Assembly (NCBI GenBank): GCA_964549335.1
Contig: CAZJUQ010000025.1
Span: 1-64,000, forward strand
DNA: 64,000 nucleotides
Direction: 5' to 3'
From: Sulfidibacterium sp964549335
Lineage (GTDB): Bacteria; Bacteroidota; Bacteroidia; Bacteroidales; F082
Under the pieces are notes generated by a model that was not told the DNA's origin, did not search any database, and saw only the letters and a list, made by a program, of their open reading frames with translations. The position numbers and the translations under genes were made by a program. Below are positions 17,350-26,913 of the stretch, piece by piece (position 1 is the first letter of the stretch; every line of letters starts with the position of its first letter).

Positions 17350-19818
17350 ATGAACATATTACAAAAATATTCTTTTTTACTACTGTTTATTTTTCTTTTA
17401 CCTGCTGTGGTGACCGCTCAAAAGCGCAATCCTGCGCGGGCGGCGGACGCACTTTTTGACAAACAACAATATTCGGCTGCCATTGATAAATATAAAAAGG
17501 CTTATACAAAGGTTAAAAAAAACAAAGAAGAGAAAAATCGAATTTCGTATCAACTGGCCGAATGTTACCGGCTTACGGGAAACTATAAACGGGCGGAAAT
17601 AACTTACAAACGGCTGGTTAGGAACGGTTGGTACAAAAAACATCCCGAAATATTATTACACTATGCCGACGCTTTAAAAATAAACGGCAAATACGAAGAT
17701 GCCATATCGCAATACAACGCTTATTCGGAACTCGTCCCCGACGACCCGCGAGGAAAACTCGGCGCACAAACGGCGGCACAAGTGAAAAACTGGATAGAAA
17801 ATCCTTCAAAGTATCAGGTTACAAATGTGAAAAAAATCAATTCGCGCGAAGCCGATTTCGCCCCGGCTTTTACAAGTGATAATTATAACGAGTTGATATT
17901 TACATCCACTCGCGACGGCGCCATGGGAAAAGAGACCGATAAGTGGACGGGACAAAATTTCAGCGACCTGTTTATTACAAAACAAGACAGGAAAGGTGAA
18001 TGGAGCGAACCCGTTTTGCTCGATAAATCGGAAACCGTTAATACAAAAGCCAATGAGGGTGCCGCTCAAATGAATGCCAAATTCAACAGGCTCTATTTTA
18101 CACGTTGTCCCAACACTCCGCAAGTGCAATCGGGCTGTCAAATATATGTGTCGCAACGCACGGGACGAAATTGGGGAAAGCCGAAAATGGTGGATATAAA
18201 AGGAATAGACACCTTGTCAACCATAGGACAACCCACAATGTCTGAAAGTGAACTTATTTTGTATTTCTCGGCCGAACGTAAAGGCGGAATGGGAGGAAAA
18301 GATATTTGGGTTACAACACGTGATAATAAGACGGAACCTTTTAAACGTCCCATGAATCTCGGCCCCGTTGTTAATACCAAAGGCGACGAAATGTTCCCCT
18401 TTTTGCGTAACGATACAACACTCTACTTTGCCTCGGACGGCCACGGCGGAATGGGCGGGTTGGACATCTTTGTTACTACCGTCGACAGCGCAGGAAATTG
18501 GGGACCTCCGCAGAACCTCAAATACCCCATAAATTCAAGCAGAGACGATTTTGCAATTATTTTTCATCCCGAGGAAGAGTGGGGTTATTTCAGCTCTAAT
18601 AGAAAAGGCGGAAAGGGAAAAGAGGATATCTGGTATTTTATTGAACCTCCTTTGGAATTTACACTCTCGGGAACGGTAACCGACGAACGAAGCCTTTTGC
18701 TTGTGCCCGATGCAACAGTGAAAATTGTAGGGTCCGACGGAATTTCGTTATCAACCATAACCAACGACAAAGGATACTATACATTCGGGAAAAGCCAAAT
18801 AAAACCCAATACAACCTACGACATTGTTGTTAGCAAAGAAAATTATTTCAATTCGAAAGGAAGCATAACCACAAAAGGTGTTGAGTTCAGTAAAGATTTT
18901 ACCAAAGATTTTGTTTTAAAGCCGATTCCCGAAGAGCCTGTCGTTTTGCCTGATATTTTATACGATTTGGCTAAATGGGATTTGAAACCGCAATATCAAG
19001 ACTCGTTGCAAGGACTTATCCAAACCTTGCGCGACAATCCCAATATTGTTATTGAACTCGCTTCACATACCGACTCGCGCGATACCGAAGAGAGAAACGA
19101 TATCCTTTCGCAACGGAGAGCCACATCAGTGGTTGATTACCTTATTCTGAGGGGCATCGATCCTGCACGACTGATAGCTAAAGGTTACGGCGAACGGGTT
19201 CCGCGAAAACTAAAAAAAGATATTGTAAAAGACGGCTTCCTGTTTAAAAAGGGTACGGTGCTTGACGATGACTTTATCAATTCGTTGAGTAGTAAAGCGG
19301 AAAAAGAGGCGGCGCATGCCCTCAACCGGCGTACCGAATTTAGAGTTTTGCGTAAAGATTACATCCCAAAAAACGCAAATATTGCTGTTGATACTACCGT
19401 CAGAATTGCTCTTAACCCCAACGACAGTACCGTGCCTTTTAAAGTGGAACCAAAAACGGGAAGACGTCTGGTACATTGTATAATAAACGGTTACGATGAA
19501 ATTTTTGCCTACGACAGAACAACCCCTGCAACAATATCTATCGATAAAGCAATGGAGTTGCTCGAAAAGGGTGTAATTACCAAAGACGACCTGGAAGGCG
19601 ACCCCGCCAAGTTGATAAAGGACAATAAACTGGTTAACAGGGCTGTTTTGAATATACGCGAAGTTACCATTGCCAACAAATCGGTTAACGATATTAAAGT
19701 CAGAGTAAATTACAAGTCGAAGTACGATTTTATTTTCGGTGAAGAGGTATTGCGTAAATTCGGTAAATTTAACTTTGACGACGATAAAAAAGTATTAACA
19801 ATCGGAGAAAAGAGGTGA
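17350..19818 (+). CDS. PorE-like OmpA-family protein with retropepsin-like C-terminal domain
   Basis: 822 residues from the ATG at 17350, the one beginning the signal peptide (QKYSFLLLFIFLLPAVVTAQ). Order: TPR-like helices (~20-150), PD40/WD40-like propeller repeats (~160-430; repeated F-T-S-x-R-x-G and Y-F-A/S-S-D/N-x-x-G-G-x-G-G/K-x-D-I/L), carboxypeptidase regulatory-like beta domain (~435-530), OmpA peptidoglycan-binding domain (~535-660; ASHTDSRDTEERNDILSQRR). The first four match the known layout of the T9SS component PorE, but it has no lipobox. The tail (~700-818) looks like a retropepsin domain (NGYDEIFAYDRTTPATIS; IFGEEVLRKFGKFNFDDD) with the D-T/S-G replaced by D-R-T at Asp722. Its stop overlaps the purM start. 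Confidence 0.85.
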   Translation: MNILQKYSFLLLFIFLLPAVVTAQKRNPARAADALFDKQQYSAAIDKYKKAYTKVKKNKEEKNRISYQLAECYRLTGNYKRAEITYKRLVRNGWYKKHPEILLHYADALKINGKYEDAISQYNAYSELVPDDPRGKLGAQTAAQVKNWIENPSKYQVTNVKKINSREADFAPAFTSDNYNELIFTSTRDGAMGKETDKWTGQNFSDLFITKQDRKGEWSEPVLLDKSETVNTKANEGAAQMNAKFNRLYFTRCPNTPQVQSGCQIYVSQRTGRNWGKPKMVDIKGIDTLSTIGQPTMSESELILYFSAERKGGMGGKDIWVTTRDNKTEPFKRPMNLGPVVNTKGDEMFPFLRNDTTLYFASDGHGGMGGLDIFVTTVDSAGNWGPPQNLKYPINSSRDDFAIIFHPEEEWGYFSSNRKGGKGKEDIWYFIEPPLEFTLSGTVTDERSLLLVPDATVKIVGSDGISLSTITNDKGYYTFGKSQIKPNTTYDIVVSKENYFNSKGSITTKGVEFSKDFTKDFVLKPIPEEPVVLPDILYDLAKWDLKPQYQDSLQGLIQTLRDNPNIVIELASHTDSRDTEERNDILSQRRATSVVDYLILRGIDPARLIAKGYGERVPRKLKKDIVKDGFLFKKGTVLDDDFINSLSSKAEKEAAHALNRRTEFRVLRKDYIPKNANIAVDTTVRIALNPNDSTVPFKVEPKTGRRLVHCIINGYDEIFAYDRTTPATISIDKAMELLEKGVITKDDLEGDPAKLIKDNKLVNRAVLNIREVTIANKSVNDIKVRVNYKSKYDFIFGEEVLRKFGKFNFDDDKKVLTIGEKR

Positions 19819-20984
19819 TGAGTGATAACTTGCGTTACGATAGCCGTGGCGTATCAGCTTCCAAAGAGGATGTCCACGCTGCAATAAAAAATATGGACAA
19901 GGGATTGTTCCCCAACGCTTTTTGTAAAATTATTCCTGACATACTCGGCGGTGATGATGCCTGGTGCAATATTATGCATGCCGACGGTGCGGGTACCAAA
20001 TCGTCGCTGGCATATATGTATTGGAAAGAGACAGGCGACCTGAGCGTTTGGGAAGGTATTGCCCAAGATGCTGTTGTGATGAATACCGACGACCTGCTTT
20101 GCGTTGGTGTTACCGGTAATATTTTGTTGTCTTCGACAATAGGAAGAAACAAAAACTTAATCCCCGGTGAGGTGGTTTCGGCATTAATTAACGGAACGGA
20201 AAAATTTTTGAGCAGGATGAGGGATTGGGGAATTGATATACACCTTACAGGCGGGGAAACCGCCGATGTTGGCGACCTTGTGAGAACCGTTATTGTCGAT
20301 TCCACGGTAACGGCTCGTGCTAAACGTAGTGAAATTATTGAAAATAATATTCAAGTAGGTGATGTTATTGTGGGACTTGCTTCGTTCGGAAAAGCACGTT
20401 ACGAGGACAGGTATAACGGAGGCATGGGGAGTAACGGTCTTACTTCTGCCCGTCACGATATTTTTTCGAAACAACTTGCCGGAAAGTATCCCGAAAGTTA
20501 CGACCCGCTTATCCCGTCCCATTTGGTATATTCCGGTAAAATGTCGCTTACACAATCTTCGCCGGTTGAGGGAGTTGATGCCGGAAAGTTAGTGCTATCG
20601 CCCACAAGAACTTATGCCCCGGTGTTAAAAGAGTTTTTTAAAGAGTATAAAAAGCATATTAACGGAATAATTCATTGCAGTGGAGGAGCACAAACCAAAG
20701 TCCTCAATTTTGTTGAAAATCTCCATGTAATAAAAGACAACCTTTTTGACACGCCGCCTCTGTTCGAAATGATTCAAACCCAAAGTAGAACCCCCTGGCA
20801 CGAAATGTACAAAGTTTTTAATATGGGGCACCGTATGGAAATTTATTTGCCTGAAAAATATGCCGTTAATTTGATTGAAATTTCAAAAAGTTTTGATGTT
20901 GATGCCAAAATTATAGGACACGTTGAAAGTTCCAAAAAAAAGAAATTGACCATAAAATCAAGGCATGGTGTTTTTGAGTATTAA
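19818..20984 (+). CDS. purM: Phosphoribosylformylglycinamidine cyclo-ligase (AIR synthetase)
   Basis: 388 residues. It closes the imidazole ring in purine synthesis using ATP. Family motifs: RYDSRGVSASKEDV at the start, HADGAGTKSSLAY (the phosphate/Mg-binding D-G-V/A-G-T-K), AQDAVVMNTDDLLCVG, and HLTGGETADVGDLV. It is somewhat longer than the E. coli enzyme (345), as in other Bacteroidota copies. ATG at 19818 overlaps the TGA of the OmpA gene by one base; a GTG one codon earlier is less likely. It ends at a strong bidirectional terminator. Confidence 0.93.
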   Translation: MSDNLRYDSRGVSASKEDVHAAIKNMDKGLFPNAFCKIIPDILGGDDAWCNIMHADGAGTKSSLAYMYWKETGDLSVWEGIAQDAVVMNTDDLLCVGVTGNILLSSTIGRNKNLIPGEVVSALINGTEKFLSRMRDWGIDIHLTGGETADVGDLVRTVIVDSTVTARAKRSEIIENNIQVGDVIVGLASFGKARYEDRYNGGMGSNGLTSARHDIFSKQLAGKYPESYDPLIPSHLVYSGKMSLTQSSPVEGVDAGKLVLSPTRTYAPVLKEFFKEYKKHINGIIHCSGGAQTKVLNFVENLHVIKDNLFDTPPLFEMIQTQSRTPWHEMYKVFNMGHRMEIYLPEKYAVNLIEISKSFDVDAKIIGHVESSKKKKLTIKSRHGVFEY

Positions 20985-21003
20985 TCCGCTTTCGGGAATT
21001 TAT

Positions 21004-21046
21004 AAAAAAAAGAGGCTGCCTTTCGTCAAAGCAGCCTCTTTTTTTA
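21004..21046. terminator. Bidirectional Rho-independent terminator
   Basis: The inverted repeat AAAAAAAGAGGCTGC / GCAGCCTCTTTTTTT has a 15-bp stem around an 11-nt loop, with A-run and T-run on either side. It can end purM transcription on + and nhaD transcription on -. Confidence 0.93.
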
Positions 21047-21065
21047 TAACCTCTTTTCCCGGGGT

Positions 21066-22511
21066 TTACATGTGGAAAAGAATAATATCTTGTAACCAAT
21101 ACACAAAAATTCCGGCGAAGTAACCTATCAAAGCAAGCCAGCTGATCTTTTTCATATACCAGATGAAGTCTATTTTTTCCAATCCCATTGCTGCAACACC
21201 GGCTGCCGAACCTATAATAAGAATACTTCCGCCCGTACCTGCACAGTATGCCAATAATTCCCAGAAGGCGCCGTCTTGTACAAAATGGTGAAGGTATGTC
21301 GGTTCGGCCGATGCGTGTACCATGGCTTCGGTCATAATGGGGTACATTCCCATGGCTCCGGCTGTAAGGGGTACATTGTCAACTATTGCCGACAAAAGTC
21401 CTATTGCAGCATTAATTCCGAAAATGTTGTGAACATGTTCATCGAGGTATTGCGACAAAAGGTGCAAATGCCCTGCAACTTCAAGAGCAGCTACAGCCGA
21501 CAATATTCCGAGGAAGAAGAATATTGTGGGAACATCAACCTTTTTCAATATTCCCACTATGGCAAGTTTTCTTTTGTCTTCTTGATTTTTATTGCGGTGC
21601 ATAATTTCGGTCGTTACCCATAATACTCCCAATCCGAACAACATCCCCATATAAGGAGGCAGGTGCGTTGTGGTTTTGAATACCGGAACAAACAGCAAGG
21701 CGCCTATACCCATAAAGAGCATTAATTTGCGCTCGAAAGGAGTGGTAAACTCTTTTTCGTTTTCGTCGGTTATTGCGGGTTTTTCTATTTTCCCTTTCAT
21801 ATAAAGCGAAACCACGGCAAGCGGAATAATCATATTGAAAAGGCTGGGAACAAATACCATTGCTATGATATTTCCGGCAGTAACTTGGTTACCTATCCAT
21901 AGCATGATGGTGGTTACGTCACCTATGGGCGACCATGCACCTCCTGCATTTGCGGCAATAACAATCATACTTGCAAAAAACCAGCGTAATTTTTGATCGT
22001 GGATTAATTTGCGAAGCAGCGCTACCATAACTATGGTTGTGGTAAGGTTATCCAGTAATGCCGACATAAAGAAAGTAAGGAAACTCAATATCCACAAGAG
22101 TTTTACTTTGCTTGATGTTGTAATTTTGTCGGTTATCAGTTTAAAACCTTGATGTTGATCTATGGTTTCAACAATGGTCATTGCCCCCAAAAGGAAAAAC
22201 AGTATCTCCGAAATCTCGCCCAGGTGGTCAACTATTTCGTTTTCCACAACAAAATATCTCATCTGTTCAAGCAATCCCGCTTCGGGATGTTTATGGGTAA
22301 AATCCGAAAGAATCGAACTTTTTAGAAAATGTTCCCATGCATCGCTAAATCCCAACGAAAGAATTCCCGAAACATCAAGAATGAAAATTACCCATACCAA
22401 TACGCCGAGTATCAAAGCCGAGGCTGCTTTGTCAACCTTGATAGGGTGTTCCAACGCAATTGCCGTATAGCCAATCACGAAAACTATTACCATCAATGTA
22501 AAACTAAACAT
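21066..22511 (-). CDS. nhaD: NhaD-type Na+/H+ antiporter
   Basis: 481 residues, strongly hydrophobic with about 12 membrane helices, of the ArsB/NhaD ion-transporter superfamily. Visible family segments include LLDNLTTTIVMVALLRKLI, NAGGAWSPIGDVTTIMLWIG, FFLGILSAVAALEVAGHL, IVDNVPLTAGAMGMYP and AGTGGSILIIGSAAGVAAMG; the D-N-x-T/P pairs and G-G-S-x-x-x-x-G-S are typical. It exports sodium in exchange for protons, relevant in saline or alkaline habitats. Encoded opposite to its neighbours, with its own promoter box and a terminator shared with purM. Confidence 0.9.
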   Translation of the reverse strand: MFSFTLMVIVFVIGYTAIALEHPIKVDKAASALILGVLVWVIFILDVSGILSLGFSDAWEHFLKSSILSDFTHKHPEAGLLEQMRYFVVENEIVDHLGEISEILFFLLGAMTIVETIDQHQGFKLITDKITTSSKVKLLWILSFLTFFMSALLDNLTTTIVMVALLRKLIHDQKLRWFFASMIVIAANAGGAWSPIGDVTTIMLWIGNQVTAGNIIAMVFVPSLFNMIIPLAVVSLYMKGKIEKPAITDENEKEFTTPFERKLMLFMGIGALLFVPVFKTTTHLPPYMGMLFGLGVLWVTTEIMHRNKNQEDKRKLAIVGILKKVDVPTIFFFLGILSAVAALEVAGHLHLLSQYLDEHVHNIFGINAAIGLLSAIVDNVPLTAGAMGMYPIMTEAMVHASAEPTYLHHFVQDGAFWELLAYCAGTGGSILIIGSAAGVAAMGLEKIDFIWYMKKISWLALIGYFAGIFVYWLQDIILFHM

Positions 22512-22845
22512 ATCTTTATCTTTTTTTTAAAAATTTTTTTTATCGGGCGCAAAAATAACCAAAGAAAAACAGGTTGTATCTTACTTGAATGTAAATGTGT
22601 TATTATCTAACAAATTTATATGGTTTCTAAATTATCAATAATCCCGTATGTAATAATTTCGACTTTTTTAAGTTATATGTTTTGCAACCTGCAATTTAAT
22701 AACTGGTGCAACAAAACCTTTTTGATAAATGTCAACACTATTACCGTGCATTAACAAAATTTTGTTTACAAATTGAGGAGGAACGGTATTTTTTATTCCG
22801 ATGACAAAGTATATTAGCATAAAAAACAACAAATAAAAAAAGGAT
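22512..22845. other. Divergent intergenic region between nhaD and exbB
   Basis: 334 bp, AT-rich. It holds the nhaD -7 box on the minus strand at 22550-22557. For exbB I see no clean TAnnTTTG; TATTAGCATA near 22811 is a weak candidate. Nothing else recognisable. Confidence 0.5.
22550..22557 (-). promoter_or_regulatory. -7 promoter box of nhaD
   Basis: On the minus strand this reads TATTTTTG, matching TAnnTTTG, 38 bp before the nhaD ATG. No clear -33 element. Confidence 0.5.
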
Positions 22846-23541
22846 ATGGTATCATTCATTGTATTACAGATGCAGCAGGCGTCAAACGTACTGGGAAACA
22901 CCGGCGACAAAGGTGAAATAACATTGCCGGTTATCGACCTTGTTATGAAGGGCGGTTGGATAATGGCAATCCTCGGGGTATTGTCTGTTATTGCGGTTTA
23001 TATTTTTATTGAACGCTATTTTGTAATATCCAGAGCATCGCGCGAGGATAAAAATTTTATGAATAACATAAGAACATTTATTACAAGCGGCCAATTGGAG
23101 TCGGCAAAGGCATTATGCGTGAGCAACAATTCTCCCATAGGACGAATGATAGCCAAAGGTATTGCGCGGCTCGGAAAGCCTTTGAACGATATTAATGCCG
23201 CTATAGAAACCGTGGGCAAACTTGAGGTGTCGCGTTTGGAAAAAAATGTGGCGGGGCTCGCTACAATTGCCGGAGCTGCACCTATGTTGGGATTTCTCGG
23301 AACGGTAATAGGTATGATAAGGGCTTTTTACGACATGTCGATGGCAGGAAATAATATTAACATAGAACTGCTTTCACAGGGTATTTACCAGGCTATGATT
23401 ACTACCGTGGGTGGTTTGATAGTGGGGATAACAGCCTATATTTTTTACAATATCCTTGTGGCACGAATCGAAAAAGTGGTCTATCTCCTTGAAATAAGAG
23501 CATCGGAATTTATGGACGTTTTACATGAACCCGCTAAATAA
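22846..23541 (+). CDS. exbB: MotA/TolQ/ExbB proton channel family protein
   Basis: 231 residues with three membrane helices: ~33-55 (GGWIMAILGVLSVIAVYIF), ~140-165 and ~180-205. The latter two bear the conserved ExbB/TolQ signature GLATIAGAAPMLGFLGTVIGMI and MITTVGGLIVGITAYIFYN. With ExbD it uses the proton-motive force to energise TonB at the outer membrane. The first of a tight exbB-exbD-tonB operon with 11- and 12-bp gaps. ATG at 22846 is preferred; Met9 is possible. Confidence 0.92.
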   Translation: MVSFIVLQMQQASNVLGNTGDKGEITLPVIDLVMKGGWIMAILGVLSVIAVYIFIERYFVISRASREDKNFMNNIRTFITSGQLESAKALCVSNNSPIGRMIAKGIARLGKPLNDINAAIETVGKLEVSRLEKNVAGLATIAGAAPMLGFLGTVIGMIRAFYDMSMAGNNINIELLSQGIYQAMITTVGGLIVGITAYIFYNILVARIEKVVYLLEIRASEFMDVLHEPAK

Positions 23542-23552
23542 AAGGAGAAATT

Positions 23553-23969
23553 ATGGCAATACAAATGCGTAACAAGCGTGATACAAGTTTCAGCATGGCT
23601 TCCATGTCCGATTTGGTCTTTTTGCTTTTAATATTTTTCATGCTGACATCCACTCTGGTGGCACCCAATGCCATAAAACTTCTTTTGCCCTCAAGCAACA
23701 GCAAAACCATGGCAAAACAAACCGTTACGGTGTATGTTAACAAAGCGCGTAACATTTATGTGGAAGAGCGGAAAGTAAATCCCGCAAATCTCGAAAATAT
23801 TCTTCACGGATTATTAAAAAACGAATACAACGGTTCGGTGGTCCTAAGGGTTGACAAAACCGTACCCGTTCAAGATATTGTTACCGTAATCGATGCGGTA
23901 AATCAGATAAACGAAAAGTATAAAACAAAACACAAAGTGATACTTGCAACAAAACCAAAACGGAGGTAA
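23553..23969 (+). CDS. exbD: Biopolymer transport protein ExbD/TolR
   Basis: 138 residues: a short cytoplasmic tail, one membrane helix carrying the essential aspartate (MASMSDLVFLLLIFFMLTST, Asp at position 21) and a periplasmic domain with the usual LPSSNSK start and LRVDKTVPVQDIVTVIDAV. It forms the ion-driven motor with ExbB. A good Shine-Dalgarno (AAAGGAGAAA) overlaps the exbB stop and lies at the right distance from the ATG. Confidence 0.92.
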   Translation: MAIQMRNKRDTSFSMASMSDLVFLLLIFFMLTSTLVAPNAIKLLLPSSNSKTMAKQTVTVYVNKARNIYVEERKVNPANLENILHGLLKNEYNGSVVLRVDKTVPVQDIVTVIDAVNQINEKYKTKHKVILATKPKRR

Positions 23970-23981
23970 TTACCGGTTGTT

Positions 23982-24860
23982 ATGAAACTTGACAAAGACA
24001 AAAAACGCGGAATTATAGGTACAATACTGTTTCACCTGATACTGGTTATCAGTTTGGTATTTCTTGCATTGCGAACACCCCTGCCTTTGCCCGGCGAAGA
24101 GGGTGTGGAAGTTAACCTGGGATACGACGAAACGGGTAGCGGAAATATACAAAGCCCCGTACCCCCTCCGCAAAAACAATCGGAACCTGAACAACAAAAG
24201 GAAAAAATGCCGAAACAACCGCCTCCCGAACCCCAAAAAACCAAAGAAGTTCAGCAGCAAGAGGATAAAACACTGACACAAAACATCGAAGAAACACCGG
24301 TGGTTGAGCCCCATAAGAAAAAACCCGAAAAGATAGAGCCCGAAAAGAAAAAACCGGTGGAAAAGAAGAAAGAGATTACAAAAGAGCCTGCTAAAAAGGA
24401 GGTGAAGGAGAAAAAGAAACCAGCTCCCAAACCTAAACCCGTTATAAACAGGAAAGCGCTCTTTAAAGGGACAAAAAACAGAAAAGGTACAGGTACAAAT
24501 CAAGGTGCGGGAAAAGAGCCGGGCGACCAAGGAAAACCTCACGGCTTTGAAAACAGTAACAAGTACGACGGCCAAGGCGGAAAAGGAAACGGTCCGGCAT
24601 ACGATTTGGGAGGACGTGGTGCCAAATACCTCGACAAGCCTCCGTCGTCGTTTCCCGAAGCGGGTACAATTGTTGTCTCTATTTGGGTCGATCGCAGCGG
24701 CAAAGTGGTTAAAGCCCTGATAAAAGAGAAGGGTACAACCATTATCGACTCCGGCTTGCGGCGTATTGCCATCGATGCCGCACTCAATTCAACCTTTGTG
24801 GCTGACCCCGAAGCCGCAGAGCTGCAACGGGGAACAATAACCTATAATTTTATCAGATAA
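23982..24860 (+). CDS. TonB-like energy transducer
   Basis: 292 residues. An N-terminal membrane helix (~10-32, GTILFHLILVISLVFLAL) is followed by a long Pro/Lys/Glu/Gln-rich linker (~50-160) able to span the periplasm, a Gly-rich stretch, then a compact C-terminal domain from ~220 (GTIVVSIWVDRSGKVVKALI ... LRRIAIDAALNSTF ... GTITYNF) of the TonB_C type that contacts outer-membrane receptors. The canonical Y-P before the domain is only S-F-P here. Downstream of exbB-exbD with a GGAGG in the gap. It ends 7 bp before the convergent argS. Confidence 0.85.
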   Translation: MKLDKDKKRGIIGTILFHLILVISLVFLALRTPLPLPGEEGVEVNLGYDETGSGNIQSPVPPPQKQSEPEQQKEKMPKQPPPEPQKTKEVQQQEDKTLTQNIEETPVVEPHKKKPEKIEPEKKKPVEKKKEITKEPAKKEVKEKKKPAPKPKPVINRKALFKGTKNRKGTGTNQGAGKEPGDQGKPHGFENSNKYDGQGGKGNGPAYDLGGRGAKYLDKPPSSFPEAGTIVVSIWVDRSGKVVKALIKEKGTTIIDSGLRRIAIDAALNSTFVADPEAAELQRGTITYNFIR

Positions 24861-24867
24861 TTTCAGG

Positions 24868-26652
24868 TTACATCCTTTCGGGAAGTTCAATGCCCAGCAG
24901 TGCCATTGCCGATTTCAATACTTTTGCCGTAAAGTTTGCAAGAGACAGCCTGAAATTGCGCTTCTCCGCATCAGGTTCGTTCAATATGGAATAATCGTGA
25001 TAAAAACGGTTGAACTCTTTGGCAAGATTATAAGCGTATCCGGCAATCTGTGCAGGACTGAATGCCTCGGCGGCTTGCATTACGGTTTGCGGAAAATCGT
25101 AAATGATTTTTAAAATTGTTTTTTCCGACTCGTTTAGTGCCGTTACCGGTATTTCGTTTTTTAAATCAATGCCTTGTGAAGCCGCTTTGCGCATTACCGA
25201 ACGGATACGTGCATGAGTGTACTGGATGAAAGGTCCTGTGTTACCGTTAAAATCTATGGACTCGTGAGGATTGAACATCATCGTTTTTTTGGGGTCCACT
25301 TTCAAAATATAATATTTAAGAGCACCTTTACCTATCATCTCGAAAAGCCGTTTTGATTCGTCCGGGCTGAAATCCTTGAATTTTCCCAACTCTTCCGATG
25401 TTTTACGTGCTGTTTCCACCATTTCGTCCATAAGATCGTCGGCATCCACAACCGTGCCTTCGCGCGACTTCATTTTTCCATGCGGTAATTCCACCATTCC
25501 GTAACTGAAGTGGTAAATGTTTTCCGCAAAAGGTTTTCCGAGTTTTTTAAGTAAAATTTTTAGCACGTCGAAATGGTATATTTGCTCGTTTCCCACAACA
25601 TAAATGAGTTTTCCTGCTTTAAAATCGTCGTAACGAAGTTGCGCCGTTCCCAAATCCTGTGTAATATATACCGAAGTTCCGTCGGCTCGCAGCAGTAACT
25701 TTTCGTCCAAACCTTCATCTTGCAAATCAGCCCATACCGAGCCGTCCTCTTTTTTATGGAAGACCTTTTTTTCAAGCCCCTCTTCAACAAGCTTTTTGCC
25801 CAGCAGGTACGTATCCGATTCGTAATAAATTTTGTCGAAATCTATTCCCAGGCGTTTGTATGTAATGTCAAATCCTTCGTAAACCCAGCCGTTCATCATT
25901 GCCCACAATTTACGTACCCCGGGATCGCCCTCTTCCCACTTTTTCAACATGGCTTTAGCTTCGAGTATTAACGGCGCTTTTTGTGCCGCCTCTTCCTCTT
26001 TCATGCCTTGCGAAACCAGTCCGGCTATCTCTTTTTTATACTCTTTGTCGAAAAGAACATAAAAATCGCCTACCAGTTTGTCGCCTTTCATTCCGCTGTT
26101 TTGCGGAGTTTTCCCGTTCCCCCATTTTTGCCATGCCAACATCGATTTGCATATGTGTATCCCCCTGTCGTTTACCAGGTTTACTTTGTAAACTTTTTTG
26201 CCCGATGCTTTTAGTATTTCGGCAAGCGACCAACCCAACAGATTGTTACGAACATGTCCGAGGTGCAACGGTTTGTTTGTGTTGGGCGAAGAATACTCTA
26301 TCACAACAGGTGTGCCGCCGGTTTTGGTTTTAATGCCGAAATTTTTTTCGTTAACGGCATTTTGAAAAGCCGATATCCAATATTCGTCCGAAACCACAAG
26401 GTTCAAAAAACCTTTTATCACATTGTAGCCCTTAATCTCTTTTAAATTGTTTTTCAAAAATTCGCCGAGTTCGTTTGCCGTATCCTCGGGTTTTTTTTTG
26501 GATAGCCTTAAAAACGGAAAAACAACCACGGTATAGTCGCCTTCAAATTCGACCCTCGTCTTTTGTATCTGAATTTGTGCGGCATCTATCTTTTCGTTGT
26601 ACAGTCTTTCAATGCCGTTTGCCACTCCTGTTGAAATAATATTATCTATCAT
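24868..26652 (-). CDS. argS: Arginyl-tRNA synthetase
   Basis: 594 residues from the ATG at 26652; the frame extends only to a TTG further upstream that overlaps the promoter box. Class I synthetase: N-terminal Add-1 domain, the signature PLHLGHVRNNLLGWSLAEI (HIGH-like H-L-G-H), the KMSKS-like GKMKSREGTVVDADDL, and the C-terminal DALR anticodon-binding domain (YAYNLAKEFNRFYHDYSIL ending LGIELPERM). It charges tRNA-Arg. Divergent from hisS across a 261-bp gap that contains both promoters. Confidence 0.96.
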   Translation of the reverse strand: MIDNIISTGVANGIERLYNEKIDAAQIQIQKTRVEFEGDYTVVVFPFLRLSKKKPEDTANELGEFLKNNLKEIKGYNVIKGFLNLVVSDEYWISAFQNAVNEKNFGIKTKTGGTPVVIEYSSPNTNKPLHLGHVRNNLLGWSLAEILKASGKKVYKVNLVNDRGIHICKSMLAWQKWGNGKTPQNSGMKGDKLVGDFYVLFDKEYKKEIAGLVSQGMKEEEAAQKAPLILEAKAMLKKWEEGDPGVRKLWAMMNGWVYEGFDITYKRLGIDFDKIYYESDTYLLGKKLVEEGLEKKVFHKKEDGSVWADLQDEGLDEKLLLRADGTSVYITQDLGTAQLRYDDFKAGKLIYVVGNEQIYHFDVLKILLKKLGKPFAENIYHFSYGMVELPHGKMKSREGTVVDADDLMDEMVETARKTSEELGKFKDFSPDESKRLFEMIGKGALKYYILKVDPKKTMMFNPHESIDFNGNTGPFIQYTHARIRSVMRKAASQGIDLKNEIPVTALNESEKTILKIIYDFPQTVMQAAEAFSPAQIAGYAYNLAKEFNRFYHDYSILNEPDAEKRNFRLSLANFTAKVLKSAMALLGIELPERM

Positions 26653-26673
26653 GGATTGTGATTTTTCAGGCGG

Positions 26674-26681
26674 CAAAAGTA
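26674..26681 (-). promoter_or_regulatory. -7 promoter box of argS
   Basis: Minus-strand TACTTTTG matches TAnnTTTG, 21 bp before the chosen ATG at 26652, which supports that start over the upstream TTG overlapping the box. Confidence 0.6.
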
Positions 26682-26879
26682 GGAAAAAAGAGGGAAAATG
26701 ATACGGTTACAACCCGTGTGATTGAGGATGACGTTTCGGAAAGGTATTTTACATACCTGTTACGGCTTTTTGTATCGTTTTTATTGTAAGGAAACGCTTT
26801 ATAATGTTTAAATGCCGTTTTTCGGTGCAGGTTTTTTAAAAGCTGCTCCGGCAAAATAACAAAGAACAAGGAATTAGTT

Positions 26880-26887
26880 TACTTTTG
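26880..26887 (+). promoter_or_regulatory. -7 promoter box of hisS
   Basis: TACTTTTG matches TAnnTTTG, 26 bp before the hisS ATG. Same box sequence as argS on the other strand of this divergent region. Confidence 0.6.
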
Positions 26888-26913
26888 CAGAAAAATAAAT
26901 TCATCTTAAAATT

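Noticed and set aside
22668..22910. 80-aa minus-strand frame in the nhaD-exbB gap
   Set aside because: It overlaps the 5' end of exbB, has no promoter-like or ribosome-binding element and no family resemblance that I can support.
23970..24575. Minus-strand open frame (201 aa) opposite the TonB-like gene
   Set aside because: Phe/Leu/Arg-rich low-complexity translation, the complement of the Lys/Glu/Pro linker of the TonB-like protein; no start context.
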